Part shown: positions 9,084 through 18,269 of the stretch, one piece after another
How positions within the stretch are numbered: the first letter of the stretch is position 1
Layout of the letters: each line of letters begins with the position of its first letter
Source: Acidobacteriota bacterium
Lineage (GTDB): Bacteria > Acidobacteriota > Terriglobia > Terriglobales > Acidobacteriaceae
Direction of reading: 5' to 3'
Length of the DNA stretch: 64,000 nucleotides
Assembly: GCA_013289765.1 (NCBI GenBank)
Contig: JABCZI010000003.1
Span: 62,001 to 126,000 of the forward strand
Made by a program: the position numbers and the translations under genes
Notes under the pieces: generated by a model
Told to the model about the DNA's origin: nothing
Seen by the model: only the letters and a program-made list of their open reading frames with translations
Databases searched by the model: none

Positions 9084-10898
9084 ATGAGACGGTTTGGATC
9101 ATTCTGGCTCGACATAGCAAACCAGTGCCTCCGGCAGGGAGAGGCACGGGTGGCGCTCACCCCCAAAGCCTTCGGCGTGCTGCGATATCTGGTGGAGCAC
9201 GCAGGGCGATTGGTCACCCAGGACGAGCTTCTCGAGGAACTCTGGCCCGCCATCTACGTGAACCCGGGAGTCGTCAGGAAGTATATTCTGGAAATTCGTA
9301 GGGCGTTGGGAGACCGGCCCGACGCGCTGATGTTCATCGAAACGCTGCCCAAGCGGGGATATCAGTTCGTGGCTCCTGTCATCGACGAGAGCGCTGCCGG
9401 GACGTCGTCCGCGGCCGGGACGAACAGGATCTTGGGCCGCGAACCTCAGCTGGCCGAGTTGTGCCTCTACCTCAGCAGAGCGCAGCGCAGCGAGCGTCAG
9501 ATCGTGTTTATCACCGGGGAGCTAGGCATCGGGAAAACCGCGCTGGGCGATGAATTCCAACGTCGTGCACGGGTTGATGCGCCGGGCATTCGAATCGCGT
9601 GCGGTCAGTGCGTGGAAGGCTACGGAGGCACGGAACCTTACTACGCAGTCCTAGAAGCGCTGGGGCAATTGTGCCGTGGATCGGAAGGAGAATCTGTTGT
9701 CCGGATCTTAGCCCAACAAGCGCCCGCATGGTTGGCGCAATTTCCTTTGCTGGTAAACGGCAAACAAGGCGAGCCGCTCCAACGGCAGATTCTGGGTGCG
9801 ACACGCGAACGTATGCTGCGCGAGATTGGTGACGTGATGGAGACGATTACTTCGGAAAGGCCGTTGCTGCTGGTGCTCGAAAATCTGCACTGGGCGGAAC
9901 CTTCCACCGTCGATTTCATCTCGGCCATGGCTCGCCGTCGCGCGTCTGCCAAGTTTATGCTGACTGCCACATATCGGACTACGGACGTGAGGCTCGCGAA
10001 GCATCCCCTGGAGGCCGTCAAGCAGGACCTGCTGGTGCATCAGTTGTGCCACGAGACTGCGCTGCAACCGCTGCAGGAAGTTGATGTGGCCGAGTATCTG
10101 GATATCGAGTTGAAAGGCGCAACAGTTCCCGAGGGCTTAGCCGGATTAATCTATCGGCGCACCGAAGGCAATCCCCTGTTTATAGTGGCGTTCCTGAAGC
10201 ATATGCAAGACCGGGGTCTGATCGCCGTCGAGAATGGAAGCTGGCAAATCACGTCCTTGAAGAAAGTCGATCGGGAAGTGCCGGAGAATTTGCGGCGGAT
10301 GATCGAACTCCGGATCGAAGGGCTGAGCGAGCAGGAACAGCAGGTGCTGGAAATGGCGAGCCTGGAGGGTGTTGGACGTTTCAGATTTTCGGTCTTTTCC
10401 AGAGCTCCGATAATAGACCTGGAGCCGGAGGCGTTTGAAGAGATCTGTGAGACGCTTTACCGACGGCATCGCATCATTATCCCGGCTGGGTCAGCGGAGT
10501 TCCCGGACGGAAGCGTCTCGCCATGTTATGAATTTGTGCACGCGCTTTACCGGCAAGTGTGTTCTCAACGAATTGCCCCGCAACGCAGAGCGCAGTTGCA
10601 CAGGCGAATGGGAGAGTGGGCCGAAGTACATTGGGAACATCTGGACGAGTCAGCGACCGTGATGGCGATCCACTTCGAAGAGGCAGGAGATTGGCCGCGT
10701 GCTGTCAAGTATTTGCGGCTTGCGGCTCAGACCGCCGGACGGCGGTTTGAGCCGCAACAAGCCGCGGACATTCTTAAACACGCCCTGGAGCTGGTGAAGA
10801 GACTGCCGGAAGAAGAGGGTGCGGAGTACCAGATCACGATTCTTGAGGAGCTGGCAGGGATTTATATTGCATGGATCCGTAAGGCCACCGGCAGCTGA
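9084..10898 (+). CDS. Winged-helix (CadC/OmpR-type) DNA-binding domain fused to AAA ATPase, probably C-terminally shortened
   Basis: Residues 1-97 form a Trans_reg_C winged helix (VALTPKAFGVLRYLVEHAGRL, then RGYQFVAPV). After a linker, an AAA_16/STAND-like ATPase begins at ILGREPQL with Walker A GELGIGKTA (K151) and a Walker B-like LLLVLENLHW. The C-terminal half (about 330-604) is helical and begins to resemble tetratricopeptide repeats. Proteins of this architecture commonly run on for several hundred residues of TPRs; here the frame stops at IYIAWIRKATGS just after such helices begin. I infer transcription regulation in response to an unknown signal. The shortened end could be natural or a frameshift. 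Confidence 0.82.
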   Translation: MRRFGSFWLDIANQCLRQGEARVALTPKAFGVLRYLVEHAGRLVTQDELLEELWPAIYVNPGVVRKYILEIRRALGDRPDALMFIETLPKRGYQFVAPVIDESAAGTSSAAGTNRILGREPQLAELCLYLSRAQRSERQIVFITGELGIGKTALGDEFQRRARVDAPGIRIACGQCVEGYGGTEPYYAVLEALGQLCRGSEGESVVRILAQQAPAWLAQFPLLVNGKQGEPLQRQILGATRERMLREIGDVMETITSERPLLLVLENLHWAEPSTVDFISAMARRRASAKFMLTATYRTTDVRLAKHPLEAVKQDLLVHQLCHETALQPLQEVDVAEYLDIELKGATVPEGLAGLIYRRTEGNPLFIVAFLKHMQDRGLIAVENGSWQITSLKKVDREVPENLRRMIELRIEGLSEQEQQVLEMASLEGVGRFRFSVFSRAPIIDLEPEAFEEICETLYRRHRIIIPAGSAEFPDGSVSPCYEFVHALYRQVCSQRIAPQRRAQLHRRMGEWAEVHWEHLDESATVMAIHFEEAGDWPRAVKYLRLAAQTAGRRFEPQQAADILKHALELVKRLPEEEGAEYQITILEELAGIYIAWIRKATGS

Positions 10899-11038
10899 AA
10901 ACCTGGAATTGGGGAAAGATCGATCGACCTCCAACGACAAGAAAGAACGATCAGTTGCCGCGACGCACGAGAACGGAAACACCATCATACAAGAGATACA
11001 AGAGTGAACTGCCTCTTCGTTTTGAGGCAAGGAATGCC

Positions 11039-11689
11039 TCATGCTGTTTTGTGGCGCGATGTAACTTTGCGAAGGTGACCCTGATGGGGGATAACAGAGG
11101 CGTGCTCTGCGCAGAGCTTCAGAAATAGTTCGTTTTGTGCAGTGTCGGAAAAGGCCGCAATCGGATAAAAGCAGCGCAAACGGCAACAAACCCGCTCAGC
11201 CAATTCATTCCAGAAATGTTCCATCTCGATCGCGGCCTCCGCTTTTCCGTCCGCCCACAGCAGGGACACGACCTCGCCGCATACCGCCACCCGTTTCGGT
11301 CTGCTTTCCGCGGCGGCTTCGAGGGGCATGAAGACTTCGCGGATGAACTCGTCAAAGCACACCCTGCTCGGTTTACCGTCGACTGTCAAACGTGCCAAAA
11401 CCTGGAAAGCGTCGACCGTCACATATCGTCCCTTCTTGGCCGCGCTGCTCATGTCAACCCCCTGAACTCTGAGCCGCTCCGCAATCCCATCCATGTGCAC
11501 CGGAGTTGCGAGGACAAAGACGGAATCTCCTTCCTCAAGGGCAGTGCTTATGAACCGGACGAGAGAGTCGAGCAGAGGGCCGTCACCGGCGTAGAACTGA
11601 AGTGCGTGCGGAGAGCGATCCAACTCAAGCCAATTCGGCTCCGCTGCTAGCGATCCACTCTGAGGATCCGGGAGTCTGGCTGTGCTCAT
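11039..11689 (-). CDS. MEDS-domain (DcmR-type sensory) protein
   Basis: The N-terminal two thirds match the MEDS pattern: HALQFYAGDGPLLDSLVRFI, then ALEEGDSVFVLATP, and later KRVAVCGEVVSLLWADG with EHFWNELAE. In methylotrophs and methanogens this domain is a sensory module, often fused to a histidine kinase or a DNA-binding domain, and is related to RecA-fold KaiC-like proteins. Here it stands alone (216 residues) with no output domain. The start at 11689 has AAAGGA five bases upstream. Convergent with the winged-helix/AAA gene. Role unknown; possibly modulates a regulator encoded elsewhere. Confidence 0.78.
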   Translation of the reverse strand: MSTARLPDPQSGSLAAEPNWLELDRSPHALQFYAGDGPLLDSLVRFISTALEEGDSVFVLATPVHMDGIAERLRVQGVDMSSAAKKGRYVTVDAFQVLARLTVDGKPSRVCFDEFIREVFMPLEAAAESRPKRVAVCGEVVSLLWADGKAEAAIEMEHFWNELAERVCCRLRCFYPIAAFSDTAQNELFLKLCAEHASVIPHQGHLRKVTSRHKTA

Positions 11690-12249
11690 GAGGCATCCTT
11701 TCGTAGACGTAACGATAGCGGTTCAAGTCGAAGCCTTGAATACAGGAAATATTGTAGAGCCACAAAAGTCGAGCGTCCACTTGCGTCCTGCTGCAGAGCA
11801 GCCGTTTTTGACCAGTCATGGGACTGCAGCTTAAATGAAGAAGATTCAAAGTGTGGTAAAAGGGCAACATCTATCGGTAGTGTATTGAAACAAGAAAACC
11901 GTCGAGCCAAACCTACTTCTTGCTGCTAAGACCGAGCCGCAGGCCTTCGAGAACTACCACTCCCACCCGCATTGACATCGGACAGAGTCGGTTAACCTTA
12001 GCTTCATCAGTAGGGTCTTGCAGACGGCGCAGGATCTCATCCACATAGTTCTGTCTCCACTCGTACACGTGATGTCTATAGCAAGTACGGAACCAACCTG
12101 CGGGCTGGGCTGGGAACGCGCCTTATCGGGGAATTCTTGCAAAGTGTGAAGTTCAGAGGGGGTTACCCATCATTCCACACCGTACAAATTCCGTTTTGCT
12201 GTCCACTTCGTGGACAGTGCGATTCTGTGCGTCTGAGTCGACGAGAGCG

Positions 12250-12450
12250 TCACGTCTTTTGTGGAAACGCTACGGTCACAACATCCTGGCCGCCCGCCTT
12301 GGACTCATAGACGCATTGGTCAGCTATCTTGAGCAACCCGCTTGCTGTTAACCCATGCGCCGGAAACGCGGCCACACACCGAGAGTGAAATTGGTCCAAG
12401 AGTGACGGCAGGTCTCCCACACAACCCAAGTCGGTGCGCACCGCGGACAA
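12250..12450 (-). pseudogene. Remnant of a GGDEF (diguanylate cyclase) domain C-terminus
   Basis: The minus strand encodes VAAFPAHGLTASGLLKIADQ followed by CVYESKAGGQDVVTVA. This is the C-terminal end of a GGDEF domain, where intact proteins read about V(A/S)xFPxHG....LLxxADxALYxAKxxGRNxV. The GGDEF signature itself and everything before the FPxHG segment are missing or unreadable, and the N-terminal part has no domain. It is therefore a decayed piece, not an active cyclase. It lies directly upstream of the carbamoyltransferase gene on the opposite strand. Confidence 0.6.
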
Positions 12451-12532
12451 GAAAAGTCACCAGAGTTATCATGTGACCGAAGAAGGATTCCTGCCCAGCG
12501 CAAACATGGGCGGCATCTGCTTCCCTTCACTC

Positions 12533-14308
12533 ATGCTGGAGCTTGGTCTTTCATCGTTGTATAAGGATCACACCGCCGCTGCGCTGGTGCGCGACGGCCA
12601 CATCGAGGCGGCGATCGAAAATTACAAGTTGCAGCCGAACGCTCCAGGTGGCATTCCTGAAGCAGCAATCCATTACTGTCTGTCGAAGGGTGGCGTCACT
12701 TGGAACGACATTGATGTCGTCGCCATCGCCAACGATCCATTTCGGGGATGGGGCCGTCGTGCTTTCTCGCGCCGCCACCTCTCACCTTTCGCCCCGGTCG
12801 CCGCCGGCTATCAACAGGGAAAGGAACTCAGCCGGCTTGTAAAGGAGTGGACCGCGATTCGGATCTTACGGCAGCGCCTTCAGGGTAAGCACCAAAAACT
12901 GGTCAGCCTTGACCATCATTGTTGTCACGCGGCCGGCGCCTTTTTTCTCTCGCCCTTCGACAAAGGACTCATTCTCACGCTCGATGGCGAAGGCGATGGC
13001 AGCGCCGGATTGCTTGCCGTCGGCGAAGGCAGCGGGATTCGAGTCCAAGACAGGATGTCTTACTCGAACTCGATCGGCTGGGTGTATTCTCAGGCAACAG
13101 ATCTGCTTGCCTTTGTTCCATCGAAGGAGGAACACAAGACGCAATGGCTGGGCCTAGAAGGCGAGCCTGTACACAAAGATGTTTTCCTCCGCGTCTTGCG
13201 TCGTCCAAGAGAAGTACTGCCCAAACTCGATCTGCGCTATTTTCGTCGCGATTTCACCAGCGGCTTCGTGCCTGCTGAATTGCTGTTTGACCAACTCGGG
13301 CTTCCCCGAAAGAAGTCAGAGTTCACCCCCGAACAGAAACGAAATCTCGCCTGCAGTGTGCAAGCCGCCATCACGGAGTTGATCTCCGAGCTGCTTGCGC
13401 ACTTTCAGGAGAAAACCGGTCTTTCGCAGATCTGCCTCGGAGGAGGCGTATTCCAAAATACGCTTCTCGTAGCCTCTCTCGAACGCATGTTTGGGGCGGG
13501 GAATATTTTCGTTCCGCCCGCTCCCGGCAACGCCGGCTGCGCGCTGGGAGCAGCCGGCTGGATTTGGCATCAGCAGATGGGCAAGCCGCGCAATCCGGAG
13601 GTCCGCTCTGTGTACTGGGGTCCTTCCTTTGCACGAACAGAAATTAAGGATGTTCTGGACAATGTGAAAGCCCGTTACACCTTGCACACCACTAGCGACA
13701 GAACACTGGACTCTGCGGTCCAGTTGTTACGGGCCGGCAAAATCATTGGCTGGTTCCACGGCCGCACAGAGTTTGGTCCGCGAGCCCTCGGCAATCGCAG
13801 CATCCTCGCTTCTCCTTGGGCGCCATACGTTTCCGAGAACCTTAATGATTACGTGAAACATCGCGAATCCTTTCGCCCCTTTGGCGTCGCGGTTCGCGAA
13901 GAAGATTGCGCTCGCTACTTCGAAGGCTCGCCGCTATGCCGCTTCATGAACTCTCTGGCTGTTCTGCGTGCGGACGCGAAGGTCTTGCCTCGCGCCCTTC
14001 AACTTCCCGGCGGCTTAGTGCGGCTCCACATCGTAGAAAAGGAGACGAACCGCATGTTGTGGGAATTGCTCGGACGTTTTGGCGAACACGAACCGGCGCC
14101 CATTCTGGTAAATACGTCGTTCAACCTTCCGGGCGAGCCCCCGGTTGTTCGCCCAATGGATGCGGTTCGCACCTTTTTCTGTTCCGGCACAGATGCCGTC
14201 TTTGTCGACAATTTCCTGCTGACCAAGTGGAGCTCGGCCTATATTTTGAACGGTCGCGAGGTTCAGACACCGGCGGTTCAGGATTCCGACCCGCCATTGA
14301 ACGAATAA
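12533..14308 (+). CDS. Carbamoyltransferase of the NodU/CmcH family
   Basis: Transfers a carbamoyl group from carbamoyl phosphate to a hydroxyl of a sugar or secondary metabolite. The N-terminal ASKHA/Kae1-like domain starts LELGLSSLYKDHTAAALVRD and carries the metal-binding LDHHCCHAAGAFF and LTLDGEGDGSAGL. The C-terminal YrdC-like domain has GWFHGRTEFGPRALGNRSIL and ILVNTSFN. The frame opens at GTG 12434 and also has ATG 12506, but ATG 12533 matches the usual N-terminus (MLxLGLSSxxxDxxAALVRDG); none has a strong ribosome site. No biosynthetic cluster surrounds it, so the acceptor is unknown; a glycan or lipid sugar is plausible. Confidence 0.9.
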   Translation: MLELGLSSLYKDHTAAALVRDGHIEAAIENYKLQPNAPGGIPEAAIHYCLSKGGVTWNDIDVVAIANDPFRGWGRRAFSRRHLSPFAPVAAGYQQGKELSRLVKEWTAIRILRQRLQGKHQKLVSLDHHCCHAAGAFFLSPFDKGLILTLDGEGDGSAGLLAVGEGSGIRVQDRMSYSNSIGWVYSQATDLLAFVPSKEEHKTQWLGLEGEPVHKDVFLRVLRRPREVLPKLDLRYFRRDFTSGFVPAELLFDQLGLPRKKSEFTPEQKRNLACSVQAAITELISELLAHFQEKTGLSQICLGGGVFQNTLLVASLERMFGAGNIFVPPAPGNAGCALGAAGWIWHQQMGKPRNPEVRSVYWGPSFARTEIKDVLDNVKARYTLHTTSDRTLDSAVQLLRAGKIIGWFHGRTEFGPRALGNRSILASPWAPYVSENLNDYVKHRESFRPFGVAVREEDCARYFEGSPLCRFMNSLAVLRADAKVLPRALQLPGGLVRLHIVEKETNRMLWELLGRFGEHEPAPILVNTSFNLPGEPPVVRPMDAVRTFFCSGTDAVFVDNFLLTKWSSAYILNGREVQTPAVQDSDPPLNE

Positions 14309-14489
14309 AGCGTGAACGCCCGATTACCGCATATTCACCAGAAGCAAGCGCTAAGCGCCAGGAGACGCTACGCTGCACCCGCGGTCGCAGAAGGACAGGT
14401 CAACCAGCGGCCACGTGATTCACTTGCCTGCTTGGAAAACCACCATCTTGGATTGTGGAATTACCGATTAATGATGGTCGGAAGAGCGA

Positions 14490-15149
14490 CTATTTCGATG
14501 GGCTCGCTGGATCATCACTCTTGACCAAAACCCACGCAGTCACTCCGAGGATGGCGGCACCGCCAATTCCGATCGCCACCGGGGAACTGAGAGCGCCTCC
14601 CCCAGCGGCTGCTGGAGCCGCCGCCGATTTCTTTTTCTTTTTCTTATTGTCTTGCTCCTGCTGGGTTTCTTCTCGGGTAGTTTGCTGGCCTTGTGCCAGC
14701 GTGCTGGTGCCTCTGTCGTCGCTAATCGTTAGGTCACCCTTCCGCGCTGCGATTTCCACTCGACCATCCACATCCCGTACCTCAAATTCAGTCCAAACAC
14801 CAGCAGCGGGCGACACCACGACATTTCCAGCCCGAGTCGCTAACAATTTTGAAGTCGAGATGGTTACCCCGCCGTGCTCCAAGTTGACGGCCTCTCCCTG
14901 ATACTTGACCAGCGAGTCATTTAGGACCAGGACGATCGACCCTGAGGCATTTATGTTCGCGGCCGAACTGGCGTTGGTCTCCACCATGTCGCCGGAAAAA
15001 ATTGCGGACGGCCTTGCGATAGTATTCCCGTTGAGCAACGCGGTTCCGTGGGTGTAGAGCATTGCAGCAGGTTGCTCCGCCGCAAATAATGTAGCCTGAA
15101 GGATCACCACTGTCACGCAGCTCATGATCTTCAAGGGTAGAATCCTCAT
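14490..15149 (-). CDS. FecR-like secreted protein with C-terminal membrane anchor
   Basis: The frame is open to 15260, but ATG 15149 gives a proper signal peptide (MRILPLKIMSCVTVVIL, cleavage near FAAEQ). The mature part has FecR-like beta structure: GTALLNGNTI, SAIFSGDMVETNASSAANI, then VEVRDVDGRVEIAARKGD-type strands ending LAQGQQT. A lysine run and an Ala/Gly stretch lead to a membrane span (VAIGIGGAAILGVTAWVLV). In Acidobacteria such proteins are usually stand-alone, not iron-sensing FecR partners; no sigma factor or TonB receptor is nearby. Function unknown. Convergent with the carbamoyltransferase gene. Confidence 0.7.
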   Translation of the reverse strand: MRILPLKIMSCVTVVILQATLFAAEQPAAMLYTHGTALLNGNTIARPSAIFSGDMVETNASSAANINASGSIVLVLNDSLVKYQGEAVNLEHGGVTISTSKLLATRAGNVVVSPAAGVWTEFEVRDVDGRVEIAARKGDLTISDDRGTSTLAQGQQTTREETQQEQDNKKKKKKSAAAPAAAGGGALSSPVAIGIGGAAILGVTAWVLVKSDDPASPSK

Positions 15150-15695
15150 CGTTGCAAGCAACCTCTTCGCTGACGAACTGGGTGAATGGTAACCCGAAAG
15201 GGTTTCTTCGTCAATCGCTTGGAGTTGATTTGCGGGGTTCTCGTGCTTTCTAGTTTCCACAGCTCCAGCACTTTGCAGTCACCAATGGCGTATGTTTCTG
15301 ATAATTTCTCCATAGTAAAATTGCCCATTATGAAGAGCTAAAATTTATTATTGCCGATTCGGGAAATCAGTGCGCTGGTTTTGTATCAAACCGTCAAATC
15401 GCGGTTTTCATCATGTGTGAGCGGATCAACTTACGGGAGATCAAGACCCCCAAATTACGAAACGAAGCCAACAAGTTGCTCGTTTTTAACAACACCGGCC
15501 ACGGAGTGGACCTACGGCCCTCGGCGAACCGTAGGCGCCGCGCGGTGCGTACCATACCTCCAGAAGAGGTGATGACTCCGCAGGAGGCCTTATCGCGGTC
15601 CGCCATCAACCGAACTGCTTCGCTGTAGATGATGTGATGGGCAGACAGAGGGTTCTCGCCTATCCCTGTTCTTGCCTATCCTGTAGGCGATTAAT
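15150..15695. other. Intergenic region with a degenerate coding-like fragment
   Basis: No intact gene is seen. Around 15455-15500 the plus strand reads LRNEANKLLVFNN, resembling the LRNEAKKSFATN near 1755, which suggests a shared C-terminal tail of a decayed gene family. The rest (to about 15630) is open in one frame but has no start, ribosome site or recognisable domain. Upstream of cutA nothing regulatory is evident. Confidence 0.3.
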
Positions 15696-16022
15696 ATGAC
15701 GGACAAACGAATCGTCCTCACCACTGCCGGCTCGGAGCAAGAGGCTGGGAAAATTGCGCGCCATCTTGTGGAGCACCGGCTTGCCGCTTGCGTCAACATC
15801 CTCCTGAATGTCACGTCAGTATACCGGTGGAAAGATCAAGTGGAAGAAGCTCGGGAATGGCTTTTAATAATTAAAACAACGGCAGGAGTCTTCGCCCAGG
15901 TCCGCCAGGCGATTTCCGATCTCCACTCCTACGAGCTTCCGGAATGCATTTGCCTGACGATTGAAGATGGCTCGCTGAACTATTTGCAATGGATCGCTGA
16001 ATCCGTTTCCCCAAACGAGTGA
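15696..16022 (+). CDS. cutA: CutA1 divalent-cation tolerance protein
   Basis: Small trimeric cytosolic protein of the CutA1 family, linked to copper and other divalent-metal tolerance although the mechanism is unsettled. Diagnostic segments are VLTTAGSEQEAGKIARHLVE, RLAACVNIL, the SVYRWKDQVEEAREWLLIIKT block and the C-terminal SYELPECICLTIEDGSLNYLQWI. Length, 108 residues, is typical. The gene stands alone, convergent with the cystathionine-type lyase gene. Confidence 0.95.
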   Translation: MTDKRIVLTTAGSEQEAGKIARHLVEHRLAACVNILLNVTSVYRWKDQVEEAREWLLIIKTTAGVFAQVRQAISDLHSYELPECICLTIEDGSLNYLQWIAESVSPNE

Positions 16023-16093
16023 CGGTTAGCTACTGTTGGGCGTGAGTATCGCTTTAACCCCGTGAGATCCGTGCAAATCCGTGGCCAAAAGTT

Positions 16094-17251
16094 TTAGATC
16101 GCGGCGAGGCCCGATTCCAGATCTTCAATAATATCCTGCAGGTCTTCAATTCCAACTGAGATGCGGACCATGCCGTCGGTGATGCCGATCGCCCTGCGTC
16201 CCTTCTCGCCCAGCGCCGCATGCGTCATGGTTGCCGGATGCGAGATAAGCGTTTCCACTCCGCCCAGCGACTCCGCCAGCGAGCAGACCCGCAGTCTCTT
16301 CAACATCTTGTTGGCGTTCTTCAAAGACCCGGTTTCAAACGTGATCATCGAGCCGAATCCACTCATCTGCCGTTTCGCCAGTTCATGCTGTGGATGATCC
16401 GGAAGGCCAGGATAAAAAACCTTCTTAACCTTGCGATGCTTCGCAAGAAACTCGGCCACCACGCGGCCGTTGCTGTCGTGAACTTCCATGCGGGCCGCCA
16501 GCGTCTTCACTCCGCGCAACAACAACCAGCACTCAAACGGAGAAAGTATTGCTCCTGCGGCCTTCTGCAGAAAGGCCAGCTTCTCGGCCTGCTCCGGCTT
16601 ACTGCAAACCACTACGCCACCCAACCCGTCGCTGTGGCCGTTAAGAAATTTTGTGGTCGAGTGGATTACCATGTCCGCGCCCAGCGCCAGCGGTTGCTGA
16701 AAGTATGGAGACATGAACGTATTGTCCACCACCAATTCAGCTTTCCTGCGCCGGCAAATCTGGCTGATGGCGGAAAGATCGCTCAGGCGCATTAATGGAT
16801 TCGTCGGCGTCTCGACATAAACCATGCGGGTATTTCTGCGGATCGCGCGTTCCACGTTTTCGGCGTCGGAAGTGTCCACGTAGGAAAATTCCAGGCCGAA
16901 TCCGGTCAGCACTTGGTTGAACAAGCGCGGGGTACCCCCGTACAAATCGTTGCCACAAACGACGTGGTCCCCCGACTTCAGCATCATCGCGACCGCGTTG
17001 ATCGCGGCCATGCCGCTGCCAAATACGGGCGCGGCAACACCGCCTTCGAGAGAAGCTAAATTTTGCTCAAGCCGGGTGCGCGTGGGATTCGAGACGCGCG
17101 AGTATTCATAACCCTTGTTCTCGCCGATTCCCTGCTGAACGTAGGTCGAAGTGAGGTAGATGGGAACGTTGACCGCGCCGGTGAGGGGATCCGGTTCCTG
17201 GCCATCGTGGATGGCGCGAGTAGCGAAACCTGGTCGTCTGTTTTTTTTCAT
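16094..17251 (-). CDS. Cystathionine gamma-synthase/gamma-lyase family PLP enzyme
   Basis: PLP-dependent fold-type I enzyme of trans-sulfuration. The Schiff-base lysine is K201 in HSTTKFLNGHSD; the phosphate/PLP loop FGSGMAAI, the YVETPTNP segment and the C-terminal SLGGVETLISHPATMTH are all present. Length 385 is normal. It lies seven bases downstream of a cysteine synthase/cystathionine beta-synthase homologue, so reverse trans-sulfuration (cystathionine to cysteine, a gamma-lyase) is the more likely direction. Synthase and lyase activities cannot be separated by sequence reading alone. Confidence 0.92.
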   Translation of the reverse strand: MKKNRRPGFATRAIHDGQEPDPLTGAVNVPIYLTSTYVQQGIGENKGYEYSRVSNPTRTRLEQNLASLEGGVAAPVFGSGMAAINAVAMMLKSGDHVVCGNDLYGGTPRLFNQVLTGFGLEFSYVDTSDAENVERAIRRNTRMVYVETPTNPLMRLSDLSAISQICRRRKAELVVDNTFMSPYFQQPLALGADMVIHSTTKFLNGHSDGLGGVVVCSKPEQAEKLAFLQKAAGAILSPFECWLLLRGVKTLAARMEVHDSNGRVVAEFLAKHRKVKKVFYPGLPDHPQHELAKRQMSGFGSMITFETGSLKNANKMLKRLRVCSLAESLGGVETLISHPATMTHAALGEKGRRAIGITDGMVRISVGIEDLQDIIEDLESGLAAI

Positions 17252-17258
17252 GCGCTGC

Positions 17259-18212
17259 CTAAATCCCGCCTTCGAAAATCTTCTTCGACAAATACCGCTC
17301 CGCCGAATCCGGAATAATCGTCGCCACTCTTTTTCCAGCGCCTAGCCGACGCGACACTTCCAGCGCCGCAAACACCACGGCACCTCCACTCGATCCCGCC
17401 AGCACGCCTTCTTGCGACGCCAACCGCTTCACCGTCTCGAATGCATCATCGTCCGTCACCGCAATCACTTCATCGCACACGGAAGGGTCAAACGTCTCTG
17501 GGATGAAGTTGTTCCCGATCCCTTCCACTTTGTGCGGGCCGGCCGCTCCGCCGCCAAGGACCGAACCTTGTGTCGTCACGGCAACCGCCAGCACTTCCGG
17601 CACGTGCTCTTTCATATATCGTGCGACGCCGGTAAACGTTCCGCAAGTACCGCAGCCCAAAACCACCGCGTCCACTTTCCCGCCCATCTGCTCAAACATT
17701 TCCACCGCAGTCGTTTCGTAGTGATAATCGGGGTTCGCTTGATTCTCGAATTGCCCCGCCATGAACGCACCGCGAACGCTGGCAACCAGCGCTTTCGCGC
17801 GACGGATGGCCCCTTGCATCCCTTCGTCGTCTGGAGTGCGCTCAACTTCAGCTCCGAGGGCGCGCATGATAATCACTTTCTCTTCCGAGAAGTTTTCCGG
17901 GACAAACAACTTCACCTTGTAACCGTGGTTCACGCCGATCAGCGCCAGGCCAATTCCGGTATTGCCGGCGGTGGCTTCCACAATCGTTCCGCCAGTAGCG
18001 AGCTTCCCTTCCTGCTCGGCCTTGCGAATAATCCCAATGGCGGCGCGGTCCTTCACGCTGCCGCCCGGATTTAAGTATTCCAGTTTAGCGAAGATGTCAG
18101 CAGAGCCGGCTGGAACCAGCCGTTTCAAGCGAAGCATGGGAGTGCCGCCAACCAGATCGGTAATATCGTCGGCGACTCCCAAATGGGAAACTTCAGGGGT
18201 TTTCAAGTGCAC
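17259..18212 (-). CDS. Cysteine synthase / cystathionine beta-synthase (PLP fold type II)
   Basis: PLP enzyme that condenses an activated serine with sulfide or homocysteine. The PLP lysine is K54 in NPGGSVKDRAA; the substrate loop reads EATAGNTGIG, close to the SGNTG of the family but with alanine for serine; the phosphate-binding loop is GCGTCGTFTG, and SSGGAV lies near the C-terminus. It is 317 residues and lacks CBS regulatory domains. GTG at 18212 is the start; no clear ribosome site. Its tight linkage to the gamma-lyase-type gene suggests cystathionine formation from homocysteine and serine (or O-acetylserine). Confidence 0.92.
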   Translation of the reverse strand: MHLKTPEVSHLGVADDITDLVGGTPMLRLKRLVPAGSADIFAKLEYLNPGGSVKDRAAIGIIRKAEQEGKLATGGTIVEATAGNTGIGLALIGVNHGYKVKLFVPENFSEEKVIIMRALGAEVERTPDDEGMQGAIRRAKALVASVRGAFMAGQFENQANPDYHYETTAVEMFEQMGGKVDAVVLGCGTCGTFTGVARYMKEHVPEVLAVAVTTQGSVLGGGAAGPHKVEGIGNNFIPETFDPSVCDEVIAVTDDDAFETVKRLASQEGVLAGSSGGAVVFAALEVSRRLGAGKRVATIIPDSAERYLSKKIFEGGI

Positions 18213-18269
18213 GTTACAGGGTAAGGGGAGTGGGTGGAATCGTCAATGGAGCGAAGACCTTGGTGCAAC

